64,000 bases of DNA from an uncultured Lachnospiraceae bacterium (GTDB lineage Bacteria; Bacillota; Clostridia; Lachnospirales; Lachnospiraceae): NCBI GenBank assembly GCA_902776305.1, contig CACYPS010000017.1:1-64000 (forward strand). The letters run 5' to 3'. Made by a program: the position numbers and the translations under genes. The notes under the pieces are model-generated. The model made no database searches, was not told the origin of the DNA, and saw only the letters and a program-made list of their open reading frames with translations. Below, one piece after another: positions 38,901-48,600 of the stretch (its first letter is position 1; every line of letters begins with the position of its first letter).

Positions 38901-40555
38901 CCTGAATTATTCATGACGTATGGGACATGCCCTTGAAACGTCGATTTGTTACACAACAATACCACTATCCACGTTCGGCTCTCAGCAGGACGGCATTTGT
39001 CCACATAAATGGGCACAATACTCCCGTTGAGTTCTGAAAGCGGCATATGGTATTGTCAAGGTTCATTGTTCTGCTGTCAGACATTCCCGGAATTCATCCT
39101 TATAGGGACAGCTGCTGCAGAACCTGAAACTTCGGTATCTGGCTGACCGTATTACCCTTGCGGCAATTTTGATCAGTTTCAGGCGGAAAGTCTCGATCTG
39201 CATTTTCTGAAAATGCTTCGGAAGCACCAGCCGTTTGAACCAGTTGAACAGGTTATACGCCAGCATGCAGATCATCAGGCGGCCTGCATTCACCAGCATG
39301 GCATGGCTGCTCATACAGGAGAAATCAAAACCGTTCTTGGACTCCTTGATATAGTTCTCCATGCGGCCGCGGTTTCAGTAAAACCTGATGACATCTCCCG
39401 GCGAAAGGTCCATGTTTGTTACGATAAATGTGTACATGTAAGTCATCTGGTCTGTGGGCTTCTCCACTTTACAGACGACACGCCGGGCATATTTCCATGA
39501 GCTGGCCTTATACATGAATTCGCCATAACAGACAGCATAGTCAACCTTGTTGTCTTTGGTCAGTTCATCCAGATCAGCTTCGACATATGACGCAGAAGAT
39601 CTTAAGTTGCTGTTCATCTTAAGACGGATGGCATAACTGCAGCCATGGGTCTCCGCGAGATCATAGATCTCCTGAGCGGCAAAGCCGCTGTCTCCCCGCA
39701 GGGAGATCATAACATCGGGATACTGTTCAAGGAACTCATTCAGCAGAGGCTCGAGAAACAGATGCGCATCACTGCTGCAGTATTTCGTCCCCTTACGGAG
39801 CTCCGCCTTGAGAAGGTCACCTGTCAGACCGTCAAAGCACAACAATGGGTGGAATTCGTGGCTTTGATAATGATAGTTGAATCCTTCACCTTCCTGATGG
39901 CCATAAGTCTTCAGGAGCGTGGAGTCCAGATCCAGGAGGATGTTTTCCGGAGGCCGGATCCCATAGATCTTATGACGGAGAATGCGGAAGATCTTCTCGA
40001 ACTGGAGCAGGGAATCCTCATCCAGACGATTGAAAAAACGCGATATCGTGGGCTGGGAAGCAAGGGCGTCCTTGCCCAGGACCGCGCAGAACACAGGATC
40101 TGTGGTAAGCTCATCCGCATCGTTGTCATTGAAGTATCCGGCAAGGATCTGATAAATCCTTTGCATTAGATTCTTGTCATCAGTATGGATCCGGAATACA
40201 GCAGGATCATTGGTTTGGAAGTTGTCACGGATAACCTTTTCGAAACCGATGCGATTCGCGAATTCCTTCAGAAGGAACAAGCCTCCGTCGGAAGAAAGTT
40301 CGCCGCCATTGAAGTTATATTTGAATTGCTTATTGAAACTGAAAGAGGTGTCATTTACAATAGACATAGGGATCTCTCCTTTATGTTTTGGTTTTGATTC
40401 GACACCTTAATCTTAACATAGCTGAGATCCTTTTTCTATGTTAAGTGTAAGCAGCGCAATATCTTCACTTGGCAGGTGAATGCAGTATGTAATTGTAAAC
40501 ACAGTAACAATGCGGGTTTTCCCGCAGTCACCGGAAAGCCAGTGAATTATTCAGG
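38901..40555. mobile_element. IS1380-family insertion sequence
   Basis: About 1655 bp, bounded by imperfect inverted repeats CCTGAATTATTCA at 38901-38913 and TGAATTATTCAGG at 40543-40555 (12 of 13 match). The ends start with CCT as in IS1380 members, and the length fits the family. No matching target duplication is obvious (ATAAT on the left, TTAAG on the right). A hairpin with ten-base arms (CTTAACATAG, 40412-40421 and 40436-40445) lies upstream of the transposase, the usual guard against read-in transcription. Confidence 0.85.
39063..40367 (-). pseudogene. IS1380 transposase interrupted by an in-frame stop
   Basis: The frame reads from ATG at 40367 (AAAGGAGAG upstream) through 330 codons, hits TGA at 39377-39375, and continues in the same frame from 39374 to the stop at 39063. 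The whole would be about 434 residues, the usual IS1380 length. The first part has the family's SSDGGLFLLKEFA, LLDLDSTLLKTYG and SLRGDSGFAAQEIYD; the second has RGRMENYIKESKNGFDF and a complete C-terminus. A single base change in the codon after VIRFY explains the break, so inactivation appears recent. Confidence 0.85.
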
Positions 40556-40728
40556 TTAAGTTAACTCAAGTATTGAATAATATGTTATTAATAAAAAGAG
40601 CAGAAGTATTACTCATACAAATGGAGACAGGTCCTGCTGACTAGTTATAGCGAAAAGAGTCTTGTCTGTACTTTAGTAGAGATTGTTTTGAGGTCATCTG
40701 TTAATAATAAGGTGGTAAAAGGATAGTT

Positions 40729-41633
40729 ATGTGTTTTATTGATAAAATAAAGAAATTAAGATTATCTTTGAGACAAATAAAACACTTGCAGAATGAGGTA
40801 AAATAGTTGAATGCAAGGATAAGCAACGTTGAACAGCGCCTTCTTGCACACAACGACAAATACAGTTTAATTATCATTCGTTGCTTCCTCCGGAACAATA
40901 TTCGGAGGAATTGAAGGAATGGTATTTCAGTCGTACAGGAAACCGGTTAAATCTTGATAATCCAAAAACATATAATGAGAAAATTCAGTGGTTTAAACTA
41001 TATGGTGTTACTCCTCAAATAAGAGATTTGTGCGATAAATATCGCGTCAGAAGTTATGTTGCTTCTAAAATAGGGGAGGAATATCTCGTACCACTCATTG
41101 GTAAGTGGAAATATCCAGAAGAAATAGATTTTTCTGTATTACCTGAAAAGTTCGTAATTAAAGCGAATCATGGCTGTAAATATAATTATATAGTAACTGA
41201 CAAATCCAAAGTTGACATTGAGGATTTCTGCCATAAAGCGAACAAGTGGCTTCAACAGGATTATGCTTTCTATTCCGGATTTGAAATGCAATACCATGGT
41301 ATTGACAGATGCCTTATTGGTGAGGCGTATCTCGAGAACCAAGCAGGTGAACTTTATGATTACAAAGTGTGGTGTTTTAATGGACGTGCTGAGTTCATAG
41401 AAGTGATTAAAGGAAGAGGTGAAAAACTGACTATAGACTTTTATGATCGGGAATGGAGGTTACAGTCTTTTACACACGGATACCCGAATAATGATATACC
41501 TTGTCCATGCCCAGACAATTTAGATGAAATGATAGCAAAAGCAGAGGTGCTTGCAGCTGATTTTCCACATGTCAGAGTAGATTTTTACCGTTGTAATGAC
41601 GGAAAATTGTATCGATTGATCTATTTAGATTAA
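40729..41633 (+). pseudogene. Broken ATP-grasp (TupA-like) polysaccharide gene
   Basis: ATG at 40729 opens a coiled-coil frame (CFIDKIKKLRLSLRQIKHLQ) that stops at 40804-40806. The frame then shifts, and a 250-codon frame from about 40881 carries LPPEQYSEELKEWYFSRTGN, LDNPKTYNEKIQWFKLYGV, FVIKANHGCKYN and FPHVRVDFY, the conserved blocks of TupA-like ATP-grasp proteins found in surface-glycan clusters. It ends at VDFYRCNDGKLYRLIYLD, lacking the usual GEMTF-type C-terminus. So a stop, a frameshift and a 3' truncation are present. Low G+C compared with core genes. Confidence 0.7.
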
Positions 41634-41665
41634 TAGAGAGTTACTGTTTTTTTTCTATTGTGACT

Positions 41666-41872
41666 TTACATGCTTCTGCTCAAAACTGGTATACTATTAA
41701 TCCAGCTGGATCTGAGTCGCAGATATTCAACCTTAGATGATAGCAAAAATAGAATTACAATTTCAGCCTGATTTCCTTCCTGACAGATGTTTTCCATTAC
41801 GTATGCAGGTTCATTCAGCCCGATAAACGTGTAGAACTTGTTAACCTGTTCACTTGGTATTTCATGTCCATC
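41666..41872 (-). pseudogene. Possible gene remnant, unidentified
   Basis: An open frame without a proper start, reading GHEIPSEQVNKFYTFIGLNE then PAYVMENICQEGNQAEIVI before losing protein-like character. The composition of this part looks coding, and it lies between a pseudogene and the DUF6020-type gene on the opposite strand. I cannot name a family. It may be chance. Confidence 0.25.
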
Positions 41873-41899
41873 TTAATCTACAATGGAAGGTGTCTAAAT

Positions 41900-43861
41900 A
41901 TGGATAAATCTGAATTTTTTTGTTCACTAATGAATAAACTGGGAAAGGGGAAAGATGTGAAGTTAGGATTATATAGTATAAAACAGTTTCAACTAATCGG
42001 TAGCGATTTCATAATGGCTCTTTTTACTGCCCTGAGTCTTTTGATGACAATGAACACTCCTTTACTGGAACCATGGCAGAGTACGGGCAAAGTAACGGAG
42101 ATATTTTGGAATTTTAAAAGAAGTCTTTCATGTAAAGGAAGCATTATATTTATCGTTTGGATTCTTTTATTCATTATATACAGAAATGTACACAATAAAT
42201 ACCAGCAAAGTGTTTATTACCCCGTACTGATAATTAATATAATATTGTCTGTAATCTGGCTCATGGCGGAAGGATATAGAATTGATAATTCATTAAACAC
42301 ATTGACATGTTCTGCGGGACAATGTGTTAAATCAATTATTTATTATTTAGGAACTTTTTGGGGGCTGGATGTAATATCCTCGTTGCTGTTCTTTGGGTTA
42401 TCTAAATGCAAACATAGGAAAAATAGTATAGAGGGATGCCTTGATAAGGCCGTACTAATATATAATGGGCAGCCATTTATCATTGGAGTTGTGATAGTTC
42501 TTATGACGTGGTTGCCTCATATCCTTGTCGCATATCCTGGGTATTTTTGCTATGATGCTTTTGAACAGCTTTCTCAGTATTTCGGATATCGAGGCTGGAA
42601 CTCTCATCATCCTCCGTTCTCCACATTTATTATGGGTCGTATAACTGAACTGGGTCTATTGATAAATGATTATTTGGGCACATATTTATTTATATTGTTT
42701 CAGGCTGTCGTTGCAGCAATGGTGATTTCATATGGATTCTGTTTATTAAAAAAAATGAAAACATCTTATTGGATAAGGAGCGTTTATGTATTAAGTGTGA
42801 TATTTGTACCATATTATGCAAACTATGTATGTGTGTTCCTAAAGGACAGTTTGTATTCTTATAGTTTTCTTCTTGTTATTATTGAACTCATATATTTGTT
42901 GATTGATAAAAGTGAGATTGCATTAACAAAAAAAAGGCATTTATTATTATGGACTATTGGTTTCTCTGGGTTATTATTATTTAGAAATAATGGAATATAT
43001 GTAGGATTGCCTCTTTTTTTGGCTCTGATTCTTAATGTAATATACAAATTATTAAGAAAGCAGATAGACAGTAATATCGCTATAAGAAGTATTGTGGTCT
43101 TCACCTTGCCTTTTATAATCTCTGTGGTTATTGGAACTGCCCTTAATTCACACTATAGTATTCAAAAAGGCAGTATTAGAGAAACCCTGTCACTTCCGAT
43201 GCAGCAGACGGCAAGATATATTAAAGAATACGGGGCGGAAGTTACTGAAGAAGAGAGGGGCATAATTCAGAACGTTCTTCCGTATGAAGATTTGGATGAA
43301 TTGTACGATGCTCGTATATCGGATCCTGTTAAGGAGAAGTTTAAACTGAATCCAACACGGAAAGAGTTGATTGATTACTTGACTGTTTGGGTGAAACAGT
43401 TTTTTAAGCATCCAATGGTATACATTAATGCTACGCTGAATCAGAACTATTATTGTTTTTATCCATTTGTCTCAAATGATACATGCTATGTTAATACAGT
43501 TACTCGAGAATATACCTGGCCAGAGTATAATGAGGTTAAGTCTGCATTAAAGTTTAAACCATTTGAGCTATTAGATCCGTGGAAAGACAGAATATATGCT
43601 TTTTATCAAATGTGTTTTGAAATACCAGGGTTAAATCTTCTATCGCATCCAGCATTTTACAATATTCTTTTGTTATGGTTATGCATATTCTCTATAAGAA
43701 AGAAGCTGTATTCTGTTCTGTTGACAGCGATACCACTCCTTCTTAGTGTAATGATTATAATACTCTCACCGGTCATACAGGGAAGTCCGAGGTATGCGTT
43801 TCCAATAATCTATGCTTTACCTTATATTCTTTCTTACTATGTGTACGCAAGCGATGAATAA
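41900..43861 (+). CDS. DUF6020-type polytopic membrane protein
   Basis: A 653-residue protein with roughly 12-14 membrane segments and a long loop near residues 430-540. AYPGYFCYDAFEQLSQYFGY followed by HHPPFSTFIMGR and later RNNGIYVGLPLF are the features I associate with the DUF6020 family, thought to be GT-C-like membrane glycosyltransferases of cell-surface glycan loci. The ATG at 41900 follows GGAAGG by nine bases and is preferred to one 36 bases upstream lacking a site. Codon use is AT-rich, unlike the flanking core genes, which suggests horizontal transfer. It appears intact. Confidence 0.75.
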   Translation: MDKSEFFCSLMNKLGKGKDVKLGLYSIKQFQLIGSDFIMALFTALSLLMTMNTPLLEPWQSTGKVTEIFWNFKRSLSCKGSIIFIVWILLFIIYRNVHNKYQQSVYYPVLIINIILSVIWLMAEGYRIDNSLNTLTCSAGQCVKSIIYYLGTFWGLDVISSLLFFGLSKCKHRKNSIEGCLDKAVLIYNGQPFIIGVVIVLMTWLPHILVAYPGYFCYDAFEQLSQYFGYRGWNSHHPPFSTFIMGRITELGLLINDYLGTYLFILFQAVVAAMVISYGFCLLKKMKTSYWIRSVYVLSVIFVPYYANYVCVFLKDSLYSYSFLLVIIELIYLLIDKSEIALTKKRHLLLWTIGFSGLLLFRNNGIYVGLPLFLALILNVIYKLLRKQIDSNIAIRSIVVFTLPFIISVVIGTALNSHYSIQKGSIRETLSLPMQQTARYIKEYGAEVTEEERGIIQNVLPYEDLDELYDARISDPVKEKFKLNPTRKELIDYLTVWVKQFFKHPMVYINATLNQNYYCFYPFVSNDTCYVNTVTREYTWPEYNEVKSALKFKPFELLDPWKDRIYAFYQMCFEIPGLNLLSHPAFYNILLLWLCIFSIRKKLYSVLLTAIPLLLSVMIIILSPVIQGSPRYAFPIIYALPYILSYYVYASDE

Positions 43862-43892
43862 CTAACCGTCCAAGAACAGTGGCAACTGGAAC

Positions 43893-43935
43893 AAGGGAGC
43901 CCCGGTCTTATACCGGAAACTTCCCTCTTTTATAA
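43893..43935 (+). terminator. Probable terminator after the DUF6020-type gene
   Basis: A two-part stem: AGGGA/TCCCT outside and CCGGT/ACCGG inside, followed by CTTTTAT. The rest of 43936-44068 shows nothing recognisable. Confidence 0.55.
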
Positions 43936-44068
43936 AAGGACTCAACTGCATCAGCTAATCTATGCTTGTGACGAATCTTTGTTATCGTTGCTGTCAAGAA
44001 CTGAATATTATAGTCGAAAACGCTTGATATAAACCTTATTTCCATGTTTTTTTCTTATGGGGACTTTT

Positions 44069-44236
44069 TTGCGGGATTTAAAGTATCGAGTTACTGTTTT
44101 GGAAGAAAGTTACGTTTATAGTCACATGTTGGATGAAAACATGAACGCTGTAACTATCGAAAAACCGCAATTTTTAACCGCTTTCACCGTGTATCGGAGA
44201 ATAATTCAGGATTTGAATTATGAAAGAGGAGGATAA
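44069..44236 (+). CDS. Possible 55-residue ORF or gene remnant
   Basis: A TTG-initiated frame reading [20 protein letters not shown], then [17 protein letters not shown] and ending in YERGG. No ribosome site is clear. The sequence looks more protein-like than random and overlaps the start of the dehydrogenase fragment. It is probably a remnant of a longer surface-polysaccharide gene. Confidence 0.25.
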   Translation: MRDLKYRVTVLEESYVYSHMLDENMNAVTIEKPQFLTAFTVYRRIIQDLNYERGG

Positions 44237-44420
44237 TCAGTTTATTATGAATATTTTAACGGATGAGAATAAGAGGGTGCAAACAGGAATGCATCGAATA
44301 GTCGTAGCCGGCACCGGTTACGTCGGTCTCTCGCTCGCTGTTCTGCTTTCTCAATATAATCAGGTGACTGCCGTTGATATCATTCCGGAAAAAGTGAAAA
44401 AGCTGAACAACTATATTTGA
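44220..44420 (+). pseudogene. ugd: 5' fragment of UDP-glucose 6-dehydrogenase
   Basis: Only the first Rossmann unit of an NDP-sugar dehydrogenase is left: [20 protein letters not shown] then [16 protein letters not shown]. The normal protein is near 400 residues; this stops after about 66, where the frame runs into the first CRISPR repeat and its TGA. Start choice is uncertain: ATG at 44220, 44248 or 44289. AGAGGAGG at 44224 favours 44248 or re-initiation. Whatever removed the rest of the gene joined it to the array. Confidence 0.75.
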
Positions 44421-44896
44421 GAACCATGTAAGTTTTAAAGGGTATCAAGCTGACGATGTTGTACTTGTACATGTACTGCTGTTTGAGAACCATGTAAGTT
44501 TTAAAGGGTATCAAGCGGATCTGATGCAGTCTATGACATCATCAAGTTTGAGAACCATGTAAGTTTTAAAGGGTATCAAGCCGATATCAATCCGAACGAT
44601 ACCGAAGCCAGTTTGAGAACCATGTAAGTTTTAAAGGGTATTAAGCTGAATGTCCAGAATATCCACGAGACATATAGTTTGAGAACCATGTAAGTATAAA
44701 GGGTATCAAGCTGGCAAACGCTAACGGAGATCCTCTTAATGGTTTGAGAACCATGTAAGTTTTAAAAGGTATCAAGCTGGTACAACGGATATGTTGAGAT
44801 GGGGGCAGTTTGAGGACCATGTAAGTTTTAAAAGGGCATCAATCTGCCCGTGCTCGTGTCGTTTGAGAACTATGTTAGTTTTGAAGGGGATTAATC
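44415..44896 (+). CRISPR. Orphan CRISPR array, 8 repeats, type II-like
   Basis: Repeats of about 36 bases start at 44415, 44481, 44546, 44611, 44677, 44742, 44808 and 44861. The consensus begins GTTTGAGAACCATGTAAG and ends TTTTAAAGGGTATCAAGC, with partly complementary ends (GTTTGA/TCAAGC) as in Cas9-associated repeats. Six spacers are 29-30 bases; the last is only 16. Repeats 1-6 differ by at most a few bases; 7 and 8 are degenerate, so the right end is the trailer and the leader should be on the left. No cas1, cas2, cas9 or tracrRNA-like antirepeat was seen in the window. Confidence 0.95.
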
Positions 44897-44934
44897 CGGG
44901 AAGGGCTTCTTCAAACGTCAGAAATGAGGTCACC

Positions 44935-47900
44935 ATGTCCCTACACATCTACACCGGCAGCAGCGGCTCCGGTAAAAGCCACCTAATCTATACGCAAATC
45001 ATCAGGCAGTCCATGGAACATCCCACAGATCGCTTCTTGGTCATTGTGCCTGAGCAATACTCGATGCAGACACAGAAGGAACTTGTCCGTCTGCACCCAA
45101 GGCACGGCATTCTGAATATCGACGTGCTTTCTTTTGCGCGCCTTGCTTACCGAGTCTTCGCGGAAGTGGGGGAGAGATCTCAACTGCTTGAGGAGATCGG
45201 CAAGAGCTTCGTGCTGCAGAAAATCGCCCTGGATCACAAGGAAGACATGTCTGTCCTGGGAACCAATCTGTCCAAGCCCGGCAATATCGCGGAGATGAAG
45301 TCCATGATTTCCGAGCTCCTGCTCTATGGCATCTGCGCCGATATGCTGTCTCAAAACTCAGAAAAACAGCAAGGTACATCTCTCCTCGACCGCAAGCTCC
45401 ACGACATACAGGTTGTCTACAACGCCTTTGAGTCCTATCTTGCGAATCGATATATGACTGCGGAGGAAGTTCCGGATGTCCTTGCGCGCGTTGCCGGGAA
45501 ATCGGAGATTCTTCGTGATGCAATCATAGTCTTTGACGGTTTTACCGGTTTCACGCCCGTACAGCTGAAGCTCATCGAAGAACTCATGCCCATCTGCCGT
45601 GATATGTATGTCACGGTCACCATGGATCCGTCGGAGGATGCCTTTGGCAAATACCGTAAGACGGATCTCTTCAGCATGAGCCATGAGACGACGAGTGCGC
45701 TCTATGCCATCGCTCGTAAGACACATGTGACAGTGGAGCCTGTCGTATATGTTTCTGCATCTGAAAGTAGCCGTTTTGCCACATCCCCGTCCCTCGCTTT
45801 CCTTGAACAGAATCTGTTCCGCAGGCATCGCAAAGTCTGGAATGCGGGACAGAGCAATTCAAAAAGCGCCGCGGATAGCGATACTGCATCAAAATTCTCA
45901 GATGTGTCTGATTCCATTGCATCATTAGGTAGAGAGGGCACCGGTTCACTCGACATATCCATCTTCGCAGCCCGAAATCCTCTCGCTGAGGTGCAACATG
46001 CTGCCCAGTGCATAGCACGCATGGTCCGGGAGGAGGGGCTGAGATACCGGGACTTCGCCATCATAACCGGAGATCTGGCTACATACGATGATTATGTGAG
46101 ACAGGTATTCGGCGAGGTCGATATACCGTATTTCCTGGATGTAAAACGCTCTCTGATCCACAATACTTTCGTGGAATATGTCCGCGCAGCCGTTGAGGCA
46201 TGCTCGGAGGACTATTCGTACGACAGTATATTCCGCATGCTGAAAACCGGTATGTCCGGCATTCCTGTAGCGGACATAGATCGTCTCGAAAATCATGTCC
46301 TGGCACTCGGGATCCGCGGTAAGAGAAGATGGCGCGAGAAGTGGGTCAATCACTCACGCAACGAAAATCCGGAATATATCCCGGAACTTGACGAAATCCG
46401 CAAGCAGGTGTGCGCGTTGCTCGATCCGATGGCGGATGCATTTGCGAAGAGGGGCAGCACTGTCAGAGACAAGACTGCAGCGCTTTTCGAGTTTTGCCAG
46501 CGCAGCGGCTGTGAGGTGAGACTCGCCGCAGATGCGGAGCGATTTGCAGAGGCGGGCAGACAGGATCTGACACGGGAGTATAAGCAGGTATATGCGCGCG
46601 TGATGGGATTTTTGGACAAGCTTGTACAGGTTCTTGGAGATGAAAAGATATCCATGCGTGATTACCGCGCAGTCCTCGAGGCGGGATTTGCCGAGGAAAA
46701 AATCGGTATCATCCCACCCGGCACCGATCAGGTCATGGTCGGCGATATGGAGCGCAGCCGCCTCTCCGATATCAAAGTATTATTCTTCCTCGGCGTGAAC
46801 GAGGGCATGGTCCCGAAGAGCGAAAGCGCGGGCGGAATTCTGACCGAAATCGAACGCGAGCAGCTCCGTGAGCGCGACATTCGGCTGAAACCGACTCCGC
46901 GTGAAAATATCGCAATCGGAAGATTTTATATATATCTGGCTCTTACAAAGCCCTCACAGAAGCTGATTCTGTCCTATGCGGCGGCTACGTCACGGGGTGA
47001 GGTCATGAGACCGTCGTATCTGATTGCGACGATAAGGCAGCTGTTTCCGGGCCTTGATGTGCAGACTGAGTCAGATGATCTTATAGATCATATCGAGCGT
47101 CCGGAAAATGGACTTTCACTTCTCACAGATTCCCTTGCCAGGCTTAAGGATCAGCCTCCTGCTCCGGCATTTGTGGAACTCTTTTCGTGGTATCACAGTC
47201 AGAAAGAGTATCGACAGCAGGCTGAAAATCTGCTCGTGGCAGCAACTGCCCGCAAGCCGCAGGATCAGATCGGCAAGGCTGCAGCGCGTGTTCTTTACGG
47301 CACGCGGCTGACTAATTCGGCGTCGAGGCTTGAGAGGTTCTCGGCGTGTGCATTTGCACACTACCTCCAATACGGTTTGCGCCTGAAAGACCGCGAGGAG
47401 TTCGAATTCTCCGGTATGGATCTGGGCAATGTGATACACAGTGCGCTCGAATTGTTCGGCAGGCAGGTTCGTGAAATGCAGGATGCAAATGGCACTCCGC
47501 TCTCATGGGCCACCATTGACGACGCGCAGCGCGACAGTCTTGCCCGAAAATGCGTCATGGACGCCGCACAGGTCTACAATCCTGTCCTTCTGCATGATTC
47601 GGCACGCAACGAGTATCAGATCAAGCGCATGCAGAGACTCATGACGACTTCCGTGTGGGCTCTTCAGAATCAGCTTGCGAGAGGTGATTTCAATCCGACG
47701 GAGTTCGAGGTCGATTTCCGGGATGTCACGGACCTGTCCACGGTCAACCTGCATCTGCCGGACGGAGCGAAAATGATGCTCACCGGACGCATTGACCGTC
47801 TGGATACCTGCAGGATCGACGGTAAGACGTATGTTAAGATTATTGACTATAAGACGGGCGGGATGTCATTCGACATGACGGCAGTCTATTACGGATTGCA

Positions 47901-48453
47901 GCTCCAGCTCGTAGTTTATCTGAACGCGGCGCTGGAGATGTACGAGCGGGATGGTGCAGTGGCGGAGCCGGCCGGAATCTTCTATTATCAGATCAATGAT
48001 CCGATAGAAGATTTTGAGGCGGGAGATACGGTCGAGACCATCCGGCAGAGGGTGCTCAGGGACATGAAAGCTTCCGGTATCGTTTCCGATGATCCTGCGG
48101 CAGTTGGGCATCTGGATAAGACTCTCGGACCGGGGAATCAGAAATCGGATGTCATACCGGTCGAGCTGAAGAAGGACGGAAGTTTCTCCGCGCGATCTAA
48201 AACGGTGAGCAGTGACGGATTCCGTCTGATTTCTGCATATGTCAATAATAAGATCCGCGATATTGGAGCCTGCATCCTCGAAGGTGATGTGGATATCAAT
48301 CCCTACGTATATAAGAACCGTACGGCCTGCGATTTTTGTCCGTACAGGCCGGTCTGCGGATTTGACCGCAAGATTCGCGGTTACGTGTTCCGAAGCCTTG
48401 TGACAATGAAGGACGAGGACGTCCTACAGAAGATGGAAGAGGAACGGCAGTAA
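44935..48453 (+). CDS. addB: Helicase-nuclease subunit AddB
   Basis: A 1172-residue subunit of AddAB, which resects double-strand breaks for homologous recombination. The N-terminus has the Walker A-like GSSGSGKS (residues 8-15). The RecB-type nuclease motif is IIDYKTGG (D971, K973). The iron-sulfur cysteines are C805 and the C-terminal set C1132, C1135 and C1141. I chose the ATG at 44935, which has GAGGT before it and gives the conserved SLHIYTGSSG start; the open frame upstream is CRISPR sequence. addA follows 147 bases downstream. Confidence 0.95.
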   Translation: MSLHIYTGSSGSGKSHLIYTQIIRQSMEHPTDRFLVIVPEQYSMQTQKELVRLHPRHGILNIDVLSFARLAYRVFAEVGERSQLLEEIGKSFVLQKIALDHKEDMSVLGTNLSKPGNIAEMKSMISELLLYGICADMLSQNSEKQQGTSLLDRKLHDIQVVYNAFESYLANRYMTAEEVPDVLARVAGKSEILRDAIIVFDGFTGFTPVQLKLIEELMPICRDMYVTVTMDPSEDAFGKYRKTDLFSMSHETTSALYAIARKTHVTVEPVVYVSASESSRFATSPSLAFLEQNLFRRHRKVWNAGQSNSKSAADSDTASKFSDVSDSIASLGREGTGSLDISIFAARNPLAEVQHAAQCIARMVREEGLRYRDFAIITGDLATYDDYVRQVFGEVDIPYFLDVKRSLIHNTFVEYVRAAVEACSEDYSYDSIFRMLKTGMSGIPVADIDRLENHVLALGIRGKRRWREKWVNHSRNENPEYIPELDEIRKQVCALLDPMADAFAKRGSTVRDKTAALFEFCQRSGCEVRLAADAERFAEAGRQDLTREYKQVYARVMGFLDKLVQVLGDEKISMRDYRAVLEAGFAEEKIGIIPPGTDQVMVGDMERSRLSDIKVLFFLGVNEGMVPKSESAGGILTEIEREQLRERDIRLKPTPRENIAIGRFYIYLALTKPSQKLILSYAAATSRGEVMRPSYLIATIRQLFPGLDVQTESDDLIDHIERPENGLSLLTDSLARLKDQPPAPAFVELFSWYHSQKEYRQQAENLLVAATARKPQDQIGKAAARVLYGTRLTNSASRLERFSACAFAHYLQYGLRLKDREEFEFSGMDLGNVIHSALELFGRQVREMQDANGTPLSWATIDDAQRDSLARKCVMDAAQVYNPVLLHDSARNEYQIKRMQRLMTTSVWALQNQLARGDFNPTEFEVDFRDVTDLSTVNLHLPDGAKMMLTGRIDRLDTCRIDGKTYVKIIDYKTGGMSFDMTAVYYGLQLQLVVYLNAALEMYERDGAVAEPAGIFYYQINDPIEDFEAGDTVETIRQRVLRDMKASGIVSDDPAAVGHLDKTLGPGNQKSDVIPVELKKDGSFSARSKTVSSDGFRLISAYVNNKIRDIGACILEGDVDINPYVYKNRTACDFCPYRPVCGFDRKIRGYVFRSLVTMKDEDVLQKMEEERQ

Positions 48454-48600
48454 CGAGCAACGAAAAAAGTACAGCAGCCGATTGAATAATATCAGGAAGA
48501 AATCGTAAGGGCTAAAAAGCAACGGCAGTAATGAACAGAGTGCATCAGCCCTGTAATCCCGGAAAAGAATCCCTTAAGACAGAATAGGAGCAATAAACAG

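Noticed and set aside
39374-39377. Selenocysteine reading of the in-frame TGA in the transposase
   Set aside because: No SECIS-like hairpin is evident after the TGA, and IS1380 transposases are not known selenoproteins; a nonsense mutation is simpler.
38885-40570. Target-site duplication flanking the IS1380 element
   Set aside because: The bases next to the inverted repeats (ATAAT and TTAAG) do not match, so no duplication is claimed.
44791-44934. Longer N-terminus for AddB, starting inside the CRISPR array
   Set aside because: The extra 48 codons are repeat and spacer sequence, and the conserved AddB start with ribosome site is at 44935.
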